From: CAYNEI01 sp964396185
GTDB lineage: Archaea; Thermoplasmatota; SW-10-69-26
Length of the DNA stretch: 59,051 bases
NCBI GenBank assembly: GCA_964396185.1
Contig: CAYNEI010000014.1
Coordinates: 1-59,051 of the forward strand
Reading direction: 5' to 3'
Shown: piece by piece, positions 48,837 to 57,980 of the stretch
How positions within the stretch are numbered: the stretch's first letter is position 1
How the letters are laid out: the number at the start of each line of letters is the position of its first letter
Program-made: the position numbers and the translations under genes
Notes under the pieces: generated by a model
What the model was told of the DNA's origin: nothing
Database searches by the model: none
The model's input: the letters and a program-made list of their open reading frames with translations, nothing else

Positions 48837-49733
48837 TCAGGGTTGGGTCGTGATCTCGCAGCCGTCTTCGGTGACGATGACGGTGTGCTCCATCTGGGCC
48901 ACCAGGCCCTCCCCGTTCTCCCGCAACACGCCGTAGCTCTTGATGGAGCCCGTGCGTTGCAGGGTGCGCATGACCAGCGGGAGGCGCTTCGCATTTACAC
49001 CCTCGTCCACGAGCCAGCGGCTCGCGAACGGGAGCTTGGAGAACTTGTCCGCGATGACCTCCATGGCCTGGCGCACGTCGGGCTGGCGCTGCCGGGTCTC
49101 CTTTTTCATGTGGTAGATGCCACCGTCGCCGGCCTCGTGGATGGCACCGGCCCCGTTGGTGGCGAACGGCTCGATGGCCACGACCATCCCTGCCTCGAGG
49201 GTCTCCTTGCCGTGTGGGATGTTGGGGATGGAGATGCCGGCGTGCTGGGTCCACCGCTCGATGAGGTGACCCGTGAGGTTGCTGATGGGCTTGGCGCCGT
49301 GGGCGTGGATGGCGTCCTGGATCTTCTGGCCGATCTCGGAGACGCTGACCCCGGCGCGCACGGTCTTGAGTGCAGCGTCCAAGCCCGCTTGGGCGGCGGT
49401 CTTCAGGTCGTTGCCCTGGGGGCCCAGGACCACTGTGATGGCTGTGTCCCCGATGTAGCCGTCGATATGCGCGCCCACGTCGAGCTTGATGATGGCCTCG
49501 TCGGCGAACACGCGTTCGTCGTCGTGGACGGGCGTATCGTGGGCGGCGTCCTCGTTGGCCGACACGTTGACCGGGAAAGCCGGCTCGGCGCCGAGCTCGC
49601 GCACCTTGGCCTCCATGGCCTCGGCGACCTCGAGCCACGGGACGCCTGGCTCGACCAGCGTCGCGCCGTACTCGCGTGCTTCGGCCGCGATCCGGCCGGC
49701 TTCCAGCCACTTCTCTCGAACGTCTTCATCCAC
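48837..49733 (-). CDS. map: methionine aminopeptidase, type II
   Basis: The 298-residue enzyme removes N-terminal Met from new proteins. Key residues are visible: His65 in NEDAAHDTP (substrate site), metal ligands Asp85 and Asp96 in KLDVGAHIDGYIGD, His156 in TGHLIERW, Glu188 in VAIEPFA, and a Glu in AQMEHTVIVTE near the end. An inserted helical region (about 205-270) marks type II. The GTG start at 49733 overlaps the upstream TsaC gene's stop (GTGGATGA), so the two are coupled. Length is normal for archaea. Confidence 0.95.
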   Translation of the reverse strand: MDEDVREKWLEAGRIAAEAREYGATLVEPGVPWLEVAEAMEAKVRELGAEPAFPVNVSANEDAAHDTPVHDDERVFADEAIIKLDVGAHIDGYIGDTAITVVLGPQGNDLKTAAQAGLDAALKTVRAGVSVSEIGQKIQDAIHAHGAKPISNLTGHLIERWTQHAGISIPNIPHGKETLEAGMVVAIEPFATNGAGAIHEAGDGGIYHMKKETRQRQPDVRQAMEVIADKFSKLPFASRWLVDEGVNAKRLPLVMRTLQRTGSIKSYGVLRENGEGLVAQMEHTVIVTEDGCEITTQP

Positions 49734-50316
49734 GGTTGAACGCCTCCAGGACGTCTTGCTCGGACAGGGCCCCCTCCCGTATAACGGTTGGTCGCTCCCC
49801 ACGGACATCGATCACCGTGCTGGCCGGGCCGTCCAGGCGGCCCGCGTCGACGGTCGCCTCGATGGCCTCACCCAGCGCGTTGCGAGCCTCGTCGATGGTC
49901 ACGCAGCTTGGCTCACCGTGCCGATTCGCGCTCGTGGCCACCAGCGGCCCGAGCTCAGCCAGCCCGCGGGTCTCGGGCCGGTCGACCACGCGAACGCCCA
50001 GGCTCTTGGCAGGGCCCAGGAGGTGGGCTGGCGCGGCCTCGTTAGCGGTCACGATGAGGGTGACCGGCCCTGGGAGCAGGGCTTCCATGGCTTGCTGGGC
50101 CGAGGGCTCGTCTTGCACCCAGCAAAGAGCAGCCTCGGAGCTGGAGAAGAGCACGCTCACGCCTCTTCCCGGTGGGAGACCCTTGAGCTTGAGCAGCCGC
50201 TGGAAGGCGGCTTGGTCGGTGGCGAGACAGCCCAGCCCGTACAGGGTATCCGTGGGGTAGACGATCAAGCCGCCATCGGCCAGGGCCGCGCGGGCTGCCT
50301 CCAGTTGGCCGGGCAT
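49726..50316 (-). CDS. threonylcarbamoyl-AMP synthase, TsaC/YrdC type
   Basis: The 196-residue YrdC/TsaC-family enzyme makes threonylcarbamoyl-AMP from threonine, bicarbonate and ATP. That is the first step of t6A37 tRNA modification. Motifs are YPTDTLYGLGC near 31-41, KLKGLPPGRGVSVL (KxR motif) near 57-70, and TSANRHGE near 140-147. The C-terminal Sua5 domain is absent, so it is the short form. It lies between MBF1 and MetAP, five bases from the first and overlapping the second. Confidence 0.92.
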   Translation of the reverse strand: MPGQLEAARAALADGGLIVYPTDTLYGLGCLATDQAAFQRLLKLKGLPPGRGVSVLFSSSEAALCWVQDEPSAQQAMEALLPGPVTLIVTANEAAPAHLLGPAKSLGVRVVDRPETRGLAELGPLVATSANRHGEPSCVTIDEARNALGEAIEATVDAGRLDGPASTVIDVRGERPTVIREGALSEQDVLEAFNRG

Positions 50317-50320
50317 GGGC

Positions 50321-50815
50321 CTACTCGTCGTCCATGGCATCCTTGAGCAGATCACCTAGCGTCACGGGTCCACCCTGCTTCTTGCCGGTGGTCGTGGCCA
50401 TCTGGGTGGGCTCAGGCTTCTCCATGAGCGAGATGCCGAGCTTGCGCTCGAGCTTCGTCACGAGGTCATCGCTGGGGTGGTGGTCGTTGGTCTCGGTGCG
50501 CGAGATCACGCTCTTCTTCTCGTTGATCTCGTCAGCCAGCTCCTCGACGCTGAACCCGGCCTTGGTGCGCGCCTCGCGGATCCGGGTCCCGTAGTCCTCG
50601 ATGAGGACCTCGGGGTGGTCAGCGTAGACGTCGCGCGGGCGCGAGCGCTTCGCCCGCTTCTTCATGGCCTCAGCGACCTTGGAGCGTCCCGTGGCCTCCG
50701 GCGCCTTGGTCACGGTGTGCCCGTACTCCTGGCAGTCCGGGCAGACGCGCATCTCGGTCCCCTCGATCATCGCGGTCTTCAACGGCGCGTCCTTGCCGCA
50801 CATCTCGCAGGGCAT
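50321..50815 (-). CDS. mbf1: multiprotein bridging factor 1 (MBF1), archaeal
   Basis: The 164-residue archaeal MBF1 has an N-terminal zinc ribbon (CEMCGKD, CPDCQEYG), a basic linker (KKRAKRSRPRD) and a Cro/C1-type HTH. The HTH spans residues about 85-140: RIREARTKAGFSVEELADEINEKKSVISRTE. MBF1 is a conserved archaeal/eukaryotic factor tied to translation and transcription. The start at 50815 puts the first Cys at residue 3. A TATA-like CCCTTAAGCT lies about 25 bases upstream. Confidence 0.94.
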   Translation of the reverse strand: MPCEMCGKDAPLKTAMIEGTEMRVCPDCQEYGHTVTKAPEATGRSKVAEAMKKRAKRSRPRDVYADHPEVLIEDYGTRIREARTKAGFSVEELADEINEKKSVISRTETNDHHPSDDLVTKLERKLGISLMEKPEPTQMATTTGKKQGGPVTLGDLLKDAMDDE

Positions 50816-50837
50816 CGCTAGCCACAACGACGCTGCC

Positions 50838-50847
50838 AGCTTAAGGG
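50838..50847 (-). promoter_or_regulatory. TATA-like box, MBF1-TsaC-MetAP operon
   Basis: CCCTTAAGCT in gene orientation is about 25 bases before the ATG at 50815. Confidence 0.4.
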
Positions 50848-50943
50848 TTCTACCCATGGAACCGTCGACCACGCTTCAACGAGCCCCAAGCATCCCGGCA
50901 CCGCTGCACGGGTCGGTTCCCAGGGACCGCTTGCACAACAAAG

Positions 50944-50953
50944 TCTTTAAACC
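50944..50953 (+). promoter_or_regulatory. TATA-like box, PAN
   Basis: TCTTTAAACC is about 30 bases upstream of the ATG at 50983. Confidence 0.5.
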
Positions 50954-50982
50954 GCCCAGTGGGCTTGAGGCATGCTGAGTTC

Positions 50983-52218
50983 ATGAGTGGAGACCTCAAC
51001 CTCGATCCTTCGGACTGGGACACTCACGCGGATTACATGGCAGACCGCCTCAAGCACCTGGAGTCGCGCAACGCGCAGCTTCGGGATCAGAAGCGCGAGG
51101 TCGAGTCAGAGTACCGCTCGTCCATCAACGACCGCAAGCGGCTGGAGCGGGAGCTCAAGCACCTGCGCAGCGAGCTGGAGAAGCTCAAATCACCACCGCT
51201 CGTGGTCGGTTACCTCAAGGACGTTCTAGAGGACGGTCGCGTGATCCTCAAGTCCTCAGCCGGGCCCCATTTCGTGGTCCGCGTGGCTGAGTTCGTCGAC
51301 CGCGAGGACCTCGAACCTGGATCGCGCGTCGGCCTCAACCAGCAGACCCTCAGCGTGGTCTCCGTGCTCCCGCAGGGCCTGGACCCCAGCGTCTACGGGG
51401 CCGAGCTCGTCGAGAAGCCTGGCATCACGTACGAGGACATCGGTGGCTTGAGCGACCAACTCCGCGATCTGCGCGAGGCCGTCGAGCTACCGCTTCTCAA
51501 GCCCGAGGTCTTCGAGACCGTGGGCATCGAGCCCCCCAAGGGCATCCTGCTCCACGGACCCCCAGGCACAGGCAAGACCATGATGGCCAAGGCCGTGGCC
51601 GCCCAAACCAACGCCGTGTTCATCCGGGTGGTGGCCAGCGAGCTCGTGCAGAAGTACATCGGCGAGGGCGCGCGCCTGGTGCGCGAGCTCTTCGACATGG
51701 CCCGCGAGAAATCCCCCGCCATCGTGTTCATCGACGAGCTCGACGCCGTGGGCGCCTCCCGCTACGAGGCCTCCACCAGCGGGGACCGCGAGGTCCAGCG
51801 CACCCTCATGCAGCTCTTGAGCGAGCTCGACGGGTTCGAACAGCGAGGCGACGTCAAGGTGATCGGCGCGACCAACCGCGTCGACATGCTCGACTCCGCG
51901 CTCTTGCGCCCCGGCCGCTTCGACCGGCTCATCGAGGTCCCTGCCCCGGACCTGGACGGCCGCGCCGAGATCTTCCAGGTCCACACGCGAGGCATGAACC
52001 TCGCCGGGGATCTGGACGCCAAGGAGCTGGCCCTCATGGCTGGCGAGCAGGCCACTGGCGCGGACATCAAGGCCATCACCACCGAGGCCGGCATGATGGC
52101 CATCCGTGCCGACCGGACCGAGGTCGGCCGGGAGGACTTCGAGCGCGCCGTGGACAAGGTGCGCGGCAAGAACCTCGAGCAGGCTGAGCAGCTCGCCCGG
52201 GACCAGGCCTTCGCGTGA
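50983..52218 (+). CDS. pan: proteasome-activating nucleotidase (PAN)
   Basis: The 411-residue AAA+ ATPase unfolds proteins for the 20S proteasome. An N-terminal coiled coil spans about residues 18-70, then an OB domain (to about 132), then the AAA module: Walker A GPPGTGKT (192-199), Walker B IVFIDE (247-252), sensor and arginine-finger region with LLRPGRFDR. The protein ends in ARDQAFA, with no HbYX (hydrophobic-Tyr-any) tail, which in other PANs docks into the proteasome and opens the gate. The upstream ATG at 50972 is in another frame. The gene is monocistronic and converges on rtcA with two bases between. Confidence 0.95.
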   Translation: MSGDLNLDPSDWDTHADYMADRLKHLESRNAQLRDQKREVESEYRSSINDRKRLERELKHLRSELEKLKSPPLVVGYLKDVLEDGRVILKSSAGPHFVVRVAEFVDREDLEPGSRVGLNQQTLSVVSVLPQGLDPSVYGAELVEKPGITYEDIGGLSDQLRDLREAVELPLLKPEVFETVGIEPPKGILLHGPPGTGKTMMAKAVAAQTNAVFIRVVASELVQKYIGEGARLVRELFDMAREKSPAIVFIDELDAVGASRYEASTSGDREVQRTLMQLLSELDGFEQRGDVKVIGATNRVDMLDSALLRPGRFDRLIEVPAPDLDGRAEIFQVHTRGMNLAGDLDAKELALMAGEQATGADIKAITTEAGMMAIRADRTEVGREDFERAVDKVRGKNLEQAEQLARDQAFA

Positions 52219-52219
52219 T

Positions 52220-53251
52220 CTAGCGAGCTTCGAAGCGCACGCGCTTGCCGCCGCGCACGTCCTCCACGACGGCGCGGGCGTCCATGAACCGCTGGCAGAC
52301 CTGGATGTTCGTCTCCAGATGGCCGGTGAGCTCGCGCACGAAGAAGCCGGCGCCTGGCTGGTCCATGATCAGCGGCACGAGCTGATCAGCCGTGTGGACA
52401 TCCACGGTGGCCGGCGAGGAGATCTCGTCGAGCAACTGCATGGCACAGCGCCTGGCCACGGTCTCGCTGGGCACGCCCCGCTCTCCAAGCGCGTTGGCGC
52501 CGAGCACCGTCTGCTCGAAGGTCGCGATGGCGTCCACCACCACGCCCGGGTTGGGCGCCTCGACGGCCTCGACCCACGCCTCGGCATCCGTGCCGACCGC
52601 GGAGAGCTCGTCGACCAGCGTCGACGTGATGCGCTCGCCCACGTGCTCAGGTAGCTGGCTGGAGCGCACGATGATCTGGACACCCTCCAGCTCGCCGCGG
52701 TCCTCGAGCACCCCAGGCCACGCCGCCTTCCTGGATGGGTGGATGCGCGCGGTGAGCAACCCACCGCCCTTCGGGTAGAAGCCTTCCTTGGCCTCGATCA
52801 CCTCGAAGCGTGTCCCTGCCCTGGCCGCCTGGACCCGCAGCACACGCTGCGTGAAGCCCAGGGTGGGGGCCCACTTCGTGTCGGTGCCCCCTCGAGCGTG
52901 CAGGGTGAGGTGCTCGTCCAGACCGGCTGCCATGGGGAGCAGGGCTTGGAGGATCATCATGGTGTTGGCCGCGGTGCCGGGATCGACCCGCACGCGCTGA
53001 GCGAACCCCTCGCCTGGCTGCATGGTGATGCGCTGGGAGCCGACCGTGGCGCCCTCCACCTCGCCGTGGCATGCCTGGGCGACGGCCTGGCAGGCGCTCA
53101 CGTGCTGCGGGCGCAGGCCGGCCTCCGAGCGGGCCTGGCGGATGCGATCCACGGTGATGGGCGTGCCCGTGCGGGCCGCCAAGCCGAGCGCTGTGCGCAG
53201 GACCTGGCCGCCGCCTTCGCCCATGGAGCCGTCGAGATGGAGAGGATCCAC
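52220..53251 (-). CDS. rtcA: RNA 3'-terminal phosphate cyclase
   Basis: The 343-residue enzyme converts RNA 3'-phosphate ends to 2',3'-cyclic phosphates with ATP. The N-terminal signature is DGSMGEGGGQVLR, followed by LRPQHVSACQAV. The catalytic His lies in DVHTADQLVPL near residue 286, where the enzyme is adenylylated. The GTG start at 53251 gives VDPLHLDGS, the usual family beginning; the ATG at 53224 would truncate the first strand. Length is normal. It is convergent with pan. Confidence 0.93.
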   Translation of the reverse strand: MDPLHLDGSMGEGGGQVLRTALGLAARTGTPITVDRIRQARSEAGLRPQHVSACQAVAQACHGEVEGATVGSQRITMQPGEGFAQRVRVDPGTAANTMMILQALLPMAAGLDEHLTLHARGGTDTKWAPTLGFTQRVLRVQAARAGTRFEVIEAKEGFYPKGGGLLTARIHPSRKAAWPGVLEDRGELEGVQIIVRSSQLPEHVGERITSTLVDELSAVGTDAEAWVEAVEAPNPGVVVDAIATFEQTVLGANALGERGVPSETVARRCAMQLLDEISSPATVDVHTADQLVPLIMDQPGAGFFVRELTGHLETNIQVCQRFMDARAVVEDVRGGKRVRFEAR

Positions 53252-53319
53252 GCCGCCACCATGGGGACTCCGGGTGAAACTCTTCCGCTCAGTCTTAGAC
53301 TGCTGGACAGGGTCTGGCG

Positions 53320-53760
53320 CTATGACCAGATGTGGAAGAGGAGGAAGTAGACCGTGATGCCCATGGCGATGGAGACCAGCCACATGGGGGCGAGCTTGCG
53401 CGCTAATCGCTTGTGCGCCTTCCAGCGCTTCGCGAAGGCGTGCTTGAGTACCACCGGGATGAGAAGGGTCGTGACCAGGGCCAGGGCCATGTGCGTGATC
53501 AGGAAGCCCAAGTAGAACGTGTAGGCCCAACCTGGCGCGGCGGGGTTCTCGGCGGTGAAGCTCGTGGGCCCGTGGAGGATCAGGCGCGAGAGGTAGAGGA
53601 CAAGGAACAGGGCGAAGAGCGCCGTGGCCGAGAGCATGAGGCGCTTGTGGGCTCGGATGCGTCCTTTGCGGATCTGCGCGAGGCCCAGGAGGATGAGGAT
53701 CCCCACCGCTTCCACGAGAACAACGTTGATGGCGGGGATCGCATCGAGCAGCGCGGCCAC
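53320..53760 (-). CDS. DUF420-type integral membrane protein
   Basis: The 146-residue protein has four hydrophobic helices with conserved His residues (RAHKRLMLSA, LILHGP, ITHMALALVTTLLIP, KAHKRLARK). This matches the DUF420 family, relatives of which are linked to cytochrome oxidase biogenesis in bacteria. The paired HKR motifs in cytoplasmic loops are characteristic. The start is GTG at 53760 (MAALLD), about 25 bases from a TATA-like element shared back to back with the divergent surface-protein gene. Confidence 0.85.
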   Translation of the reverse strand: MAALLDAIPAINVVLVEAVGILILLGLAQIRKGRIRAHKRLMLSATALFALFLVLYLSRLILHGPTSFTAENPAAPGWAYTFYLGFLITHMALALVTTLLIPVVLKHAFAKRWKAHKRLARKLAPMWLVSIAMGITVYFLLFHIWS

Positions 53761-53780
53761 GGCCGCTTAGATACCATTGC

Positions 53781-53796
53781 GGTAAAACCTTTTATG
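53781..53796. promoter_or_regulatory. back-to-back TATA-like elements
   Basis: AGGTTTTACC in minus orientation (53781-53790) is about 25 bases from the DUF420 start. CCTTTTATG in plus orientation (53788-53796) is 26-34 bases from the start at 53822. The two boxes overlap by a few bases. Confidence 0.45.
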
Positions 53797-53821
53797 AGGC
53801 ACAGAGTCCCACGGGCCAGGC

Positions 53822-54712
53822 ATGGTTCGCGCCGCGTGGATCGCCCTGCTCCTCTTGGCCCCACTGGTGGTCGCCGCAGCCCCAGCGATGGCCCAGCAGG
53901 CCTTCGTGACCACGAGCGTGGACATGACGCTCCCGAACCTCGCCCGCCCTGTCCCCCCAGGCGAGTCCAGCGTGTTCAACAACTCCGTGACCGTGCGTTA
54001 CAACTGGCAGCAGGGCGGCTCGTCGGATCCCACTGAGGTGCGCATCGAGGTGGTCGAGGAGCCCAGCTGGCTCAACTCCACGTTCTCGCCGGATCTCATC
54101 GAGTTCAACACGATCGACCAGCCCACGGGCGGCCCCGAGACCTTCATCACCAACCTCACCTTGGAGGCCGATGCCAACGCGCCTGCCTTCGAGGAGACCA
54201 TCGCGCGCTACCGCGTGGTGGCCGAGGAGAACGGGATGCTACAGGGCAGCGAACGCATCATCGAGTTCGAGGTCACCGCCGGGTTCAAGGGCCGCATCCA
54301 GGCCACCCTGCCCGGGGGAGAGCGCGTTCCAGCCCAGGGTGGCTTCGTGACCAAGGTCCCGGTGCGCCTGGAGAACCTGGGCAACGGGCCCGTGATCGTG
54401 GAGGCAGAGGTGGTCCGGTTCCCAGCCGAGTCCAAGATCGCTGTCCCCGTGGACATCGTGCTCGGCACCTCGCCGGAAGATCGGGTACGCACGGTCCACC
54501 TAGACGTCGAGGTCCCTTGGAAGGTCTCCGAGGAAGGCCCGGTGGAGGTCCGGTTCACGCCGAGCCACGCCCAGCGCGGCGACCGTGGCCCCCAGGCCGA
54601 GATCGGGTTCGAGCTGGACGGCAACAGCGTGGTCCCCATCCCGGGCCCATCACCTTGGCTGGTGGTCGCGCTCGTGGGCTTGCTCGTCTTGGCTCGGCGC
54701 CGATGGGAATGA
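53822..54712 (+). CDS. C-terminally anchored surface protein A
   Basis: The 296-residue protein has a signal peptide (residues 1-24, ending AMAQQ), an extracellular beta-rich body with LENLGNGPVIVEAEV (NEW3/CARDB-like) and several sequons. It ends with a C-terminal anchor of the PGF-CTERM type: PGPSPWLVVALVGLLVLARRRWE. It is paralogous to the protein at 57981-58937 by the shared ADA-x-PAF and V-LEN--NGP segments, and both flank the topo VI genes. The role is unknown; a cell-wall or S-layer-associated protein is likely. Confidence 0.75.
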   Translation: MVRAAWIALLLLAPLVVAAAPAMAQQAFVTTSVDMTLPNLARPVPPGESSVFNNSVTVRYNWQQGGSSDPTEVRIEVVEEPSWLNSTFSPDLIEFNTIDQPTGGPETFITNLTLEADANAPAFEETIARYRVVAEENGMLQGSERIIEFEVTAGFKGRIQATLPGGERVPAQGGFVTKVPVRLENLGNGPVIVEAEVVRFPAESKIAVPVDIVLGTSPEDRVRTVHLDVEVPWKVSEEGPVEVRFTPSHAQRGDRGPQAEIGFELDGNSVVPIPGPSPWLVVALVGLLVLARRRWE

Positions 54713-54774
54713 CAGGGTCCAGGCGCCCAGCCTCCAGGGGAAATGGACCCCGGTTTCGGTGGTGGACTCCGACA

Positions 54775-54785
54775 AGTATTATACC
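54775..54785 (+). promoter_or_regulatory. possible TATA box of the topo VI operon
   Basis: AGTATTATACC lies about 120 bases upstream of the GTG start at 54902, which would give a leader of about 95 bases. Confidence 0.35.
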
Positions 54786-54901
54786 TCGGCTCCGGATACG
54801 TGGCCTGGGATGGGATCCCGTCACGGGATGGGATGGCACGAGCCGGTACCACCGGCACGACCTCTCCGTGGCTGGTCCTCTTCAACACCGGTGGTGACCA
54901 C

Positions 54902-56833
54902 GTGAGCATCGCGAACGAGCTTGCGAAGAAACAACGGGAGATCTCGGTCTCCGAGTTCTTCGAACGCAACAAGCATATCCTGGGCTTCGACAACACGACC
55001 AGAGCGCTCATCACGGCTGTCAAGGAGGGCGTGGACAACTCGCTGGACGCTTGCGAGGAGGCCAACGTGCTCCCGGAGATCCTCGTGGAGATCCATGAGG
55101 GTGCAGCGGATGAGTACACGTTGGTCATCGAGGACAACGGGCCCGGCGTGGTCAAGCGCGAGGTCCCGAACGTTTTCGCTCGGCTGCTTTACGGGTCCCG
55201 GTTCCACGCGATCCGGCAGAGCCGGGGCCAACAGGGCATCGGCATCTCAGCCGTGGTCATGTACGGCCAGCTCACCACAGGTCAGCCCACCATCGTGAAG
55301 ACCCGCATCGGGCCCGACCACCCGCCCTACGAGGTCCATCTCGGCATCGACACGAAGAACAACAAGCCCGATGTGCAGGCTGAGGAGATCATCGAGTGGG
55401 ACAAGGAGCACGGCACGCGGCTCGAGATCCGTCTGGAGGGGCGCTACACCCGGGGCTCCCAATCCATCTTCGAGTACATGCGGACCACGAGCATCGTGAA
55501 CCCGCACGCCCAGCTCACCCTCGTGGAGCCGGACGGGACCCGAACGGTCTTCCCCCGGGCCAGCGAGAAGCTACCGCCTGAGACCGTGGAGATCGCCCCC
55601 CACCCCCTGGGCATCGAGCTCGGCCAGCTGCAGGCCATGGCCAAGAACACCGACTCCACGAAGATCACCAGCTTCCTGCAGAACGACTTCTGCCGCGTGG
55701 GCCTCTCCACGGCCCGTAAGATCTGCGAGTCCAGTGGCGTGGACGAGAGCCGCAAGCCCAAGTACCTGCGCACCGAGGACTGCAAGGCGCTCATGGCGGC
55801 CTTCAAAGAGGTCCGCCTGGTCTCCCCGCCCACCGACTGCCTGGCGCCGATCGGCCAGACGCTCATCCGCAAGGGCCTTCGAACGGAGTTCCAGGACGCC
55901 GAGCTCATCGAGACCTCCACACGCTCGGCCGAGGTCTACGGAGGCCACCCCTTCCAGGTCGAGGCCGCCATCGTCTACGGGTCCGAGAAGCTTGGCCCCG
56001 AGGAGCCGGTGGAGCTGCTCCGGTACGCCAACCGCGTGCCGCTTCTCTACCAGCGCGGTGGCTGCGTCTCCAGCAAGGCCATCGAGGCCATCGACTGGCG
56101 CCGCTACGACCTCGATCAGCGCGGTGGCCGCGGGATCCCCCACGGATCGGCCGCCGTGCTCGTCCACGTCGCCTCCACCAACGTACCCTTCACCAGCGAG
56201 TCCAAGGACGCCATCGCCAACATCCCGGAGATTGGATCCGAGATCGAGCTGGCGGTGCGCGAGTGCGCCCGCAAGATGCGAGCCCACATCCGGCGCGGCA
56301 AGAAGATGAAGAAGCTGCGCAAGAAGGAGAACATCATCCGCAAGATCCTTCCGGCCTTGGCTGAGAAGAGCGCCCAGATCCTCGATCGGGAGACGCCCAG
56401 CGTCGAGCGCACCATCGCCAACATCATGAACGCGGTCATGGTCGATCCGAGCATCAGCTTCGAGTCTGGCGTGGGCCACACCATCGAGGTGAAGGTCTCC
56501 AACTTCACGAGCCACGGCAAGCGCTTCACCCTGCTCGTCGAGCTCCCACCTGAGGGGGAGATCGAGGCACCCGAGCCCGAGGCCGGGTTCACCGACGGCA
56601 TGATCGTCTGGGAGAAGATCAAGCTGGACAGCGGCGAATCCACCACGTTCACCTACCGCGTCCGCGGCCTCGAGAAGGGCGACATCGAGACGGTGGACGC
56701 TCACATCGGCGGCATCGACGCCACGCTGGTGGCCGGTGCCGATCCGTGGGAGAAAGACGAGGTCCCGGACCTCATGCCCGAGCCCAGAACCGTGGGTCCC
56801 GACGACTCCCCTGAACAGGAGGTGCAGGCCTGA
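54902..56833 (+). CDS. top6B: DNA topoisomerase VI subunit B
   Basis: The 643-residue ATPase subunit of type IIB topoisomerase has the GHKL fold. It shows KEGVDNSLDAC (N box, about 41-51), EDNGPG (about 77-82), RQSRGQQGIGIS (about 105-116), an H2TH-like segment with FLQNDFCRVGLSTARKICES, and a C-terminal transducer plus an Ig-like domain. It couples ATP hydrolysis to strand passage by TopoVI-A. The GTG start at 54902 fits the conserved SIANELAKKQREISVSEFF beginning; in-frame sequence further upstream is not protein-like. The stop overlaps the next gene's ATG by one base. Confidence 0.95.
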   Translation: MSIANELAKKQREISVSEFFERNKHILGFDNTTRALITAVKEGVDNSLDACEEANVLPEILVEIHEGAADEYTLVIEDNGPGVVKREVPNVFARLLYGSRFHAIRQSRGQQGIGISAVVMYGQLTTGQPTIVKTRIGPDHPPYEVHLGIDTKNNKPDVQAEEIIEWDKEHGTRLEIRLEGRYTRGSQSIFEYMRTTSIVNPHAQLTLVEPDGTRTVFPRASEKLPPETVEIAPHPLGIELGQLQAMAKNTDSTKITSFLQNDFCRVGLSTARKICESSGVDESRKPKYLRTEDCKALMAAFKEVRLVSPPTDCLAPIGQTLIRKGLRTEFQDAELIETSTRSAEVYGGHPFQVEAAIVYGSEKLGPEEPVELLRYANRVPLLYQRGGCVSSKAIEAIDWRRYDLDQRGGRGIPHGSAAVLVHVASTNVPFTSESKDAIANIPEIGSEIELAVRECARKMRAHIRRGKKMKKLRKKENIIRKILPALAEKSAQILDRETPSVERTIANIMNAVMVDPSISFESGVGHTIEVKVSNFTSHGKRFTLLVELPPEGEIEAPEPEAGFTDGMIVWEKIKLDSGESTTFTYRVRGLEKGDIETVDAHIGGIDATLVAGADPWEKDEVPDLMPEPRTVGPDDSPEQEVQA

Positions 56834-57942
56834 TGGCACAAACCACGCTCCCCGCCAACGGGAGCCAGGAGACCCTGGCATCCCTCTACAAGCTCGCAGA
56901 GAAAGTGTACGACGACCTCGACGGCGGCCAGGTGCCCACGCTCTCGCTGCCGGTTCGATCCAAATCGAACATCGAGTTCGACGAGGACCACGGCGTCTGG
57001 AAGTACGGCTCCAGCGAGTCGGTGCGCACGGCCAAGAAGACCGACGGCGCCAAGATGCTGCTGCGGACGATGTACATGATCAACTTCATCCGGGAGATGC
57101 TCGAGACGAGCAAGTCCTCCACGTTGAGGGAGATGTACTACATCAGCGAGGGCTGGGACCTCGGCAAGTTCGGCGACCAGTCCGAGTCCGACAAGCTGGC
57201 CGAGGACCTCGAGGTCATCACCGAGCACATGCGCGAGGACTTCAAGCTGCGCCCCGAGGAGGACGGAGCCCGCATCCTGGGCAACGTCACCCTGGAGGAG
57301 ACCACGCGCACCGGCGACACGCGGGTGATCAACTGCCGCGACGACGTGGGCGATGCCGGCTACTCGGTCCCCTACAGCGTCGAGGAGGAGAAGCTCCGGT
57401 TCCGGGAGATCGACTGCGACTTCGTCATCGCCGTGGAGACCGGCGGTATGTTCGACCGGCTCGTGGAGAACGGCTTCGACGAGTCCCACCGCGCGTTGCT
57501 CGTGCACCTCAAGGGCCAACCCGCCCGCTCGACCCGGCGCTTGCTCAAGCGCTTGAACGAGTCCTTCGGGCTCCCCACCATCGTGTTCACGGATGGGGAT
57601 CCATGGTCGTATCGGATCTTCGCCAGCGTGGCCTACGGCGCCATCAAGACGGCGCATATCAGCGAGTACCTGGCCACGCCTGGTGCCCAGTACCTGGGCA
57701 TCACGCCCAGCGACATCGTCAACTACGACCTGCCCTCCGACGACCTGACCGAGCAGGACATGCGCGCGCTCAAATCCGAGCTGACCGACCCCCGGTTCAA
57801 GGACGATCACTGGCAGGGCGAGATCGAGTTCCAGATCGAGCTCGGCAAGAAGTCCGAGCAGCAGGCCCTGGCCAAGTACGGTCTGGACTTCGTGACCGAC
57901 ACCTACCTCCCGGAGAAGCTCGGCGAGATGGGGATCATCTAG
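56833..57942 (+). CDS. top6A: DNA topoisomerase VI subunit A
   Basis: The 369-residue catalytic subunit is homologous to Spo11. The active Tyr is in REMYYISEGW (Tyr103, the second Tyr). The Toprim residues are Glu202 in VETGGMFDRL and Asp254/Asp256 in DGDPWSY. The N-terminal 65 residues include the winged-helix entry with SIEFDEDHG-like spacing. It makes transient double-strand breaks with a 5'-phosphotyrosine link. It is coupled to top6B by the TGATG overlap, as usual in archaea. No gyrase gene is in the window. Confidence 0.95.
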   Translation: MAQTTLPANGSQETLASLYKLAEKVYDDLDGGQVPTLSLPVRSKSNIEFDEDHGVWKYGSSESVRTAKKTDGAKMLLRTMYMINFIREMLETSKSSTLREMYYISEGWDLGKFGDQSESDKLAEDLEVITEHMREDFKLRPEEDGARILGNVTLEETTRTGDTRVINCRDDVGDAGYSVPYSVEEEKLRFREIDCDFVIAVETGGMFDRLVENGFDESHRALLVHLKGQPARSTRRLLKRLNESFGLPTIVFTDGDPWSYRIFASVAYGAIKTAHISEYLATPGAQYLGITPSDIVNYDLPSDDLTEQDMRALKSELTDPRFKDDHWQGEIEFQIELGKKSEQQALAKYGLDFVTDTYLPEKLGEMGII

Positions 57943-57980
57943 GGAGCGAACGCGTCGAGTGGGGACCGAGATGCGGGCGC

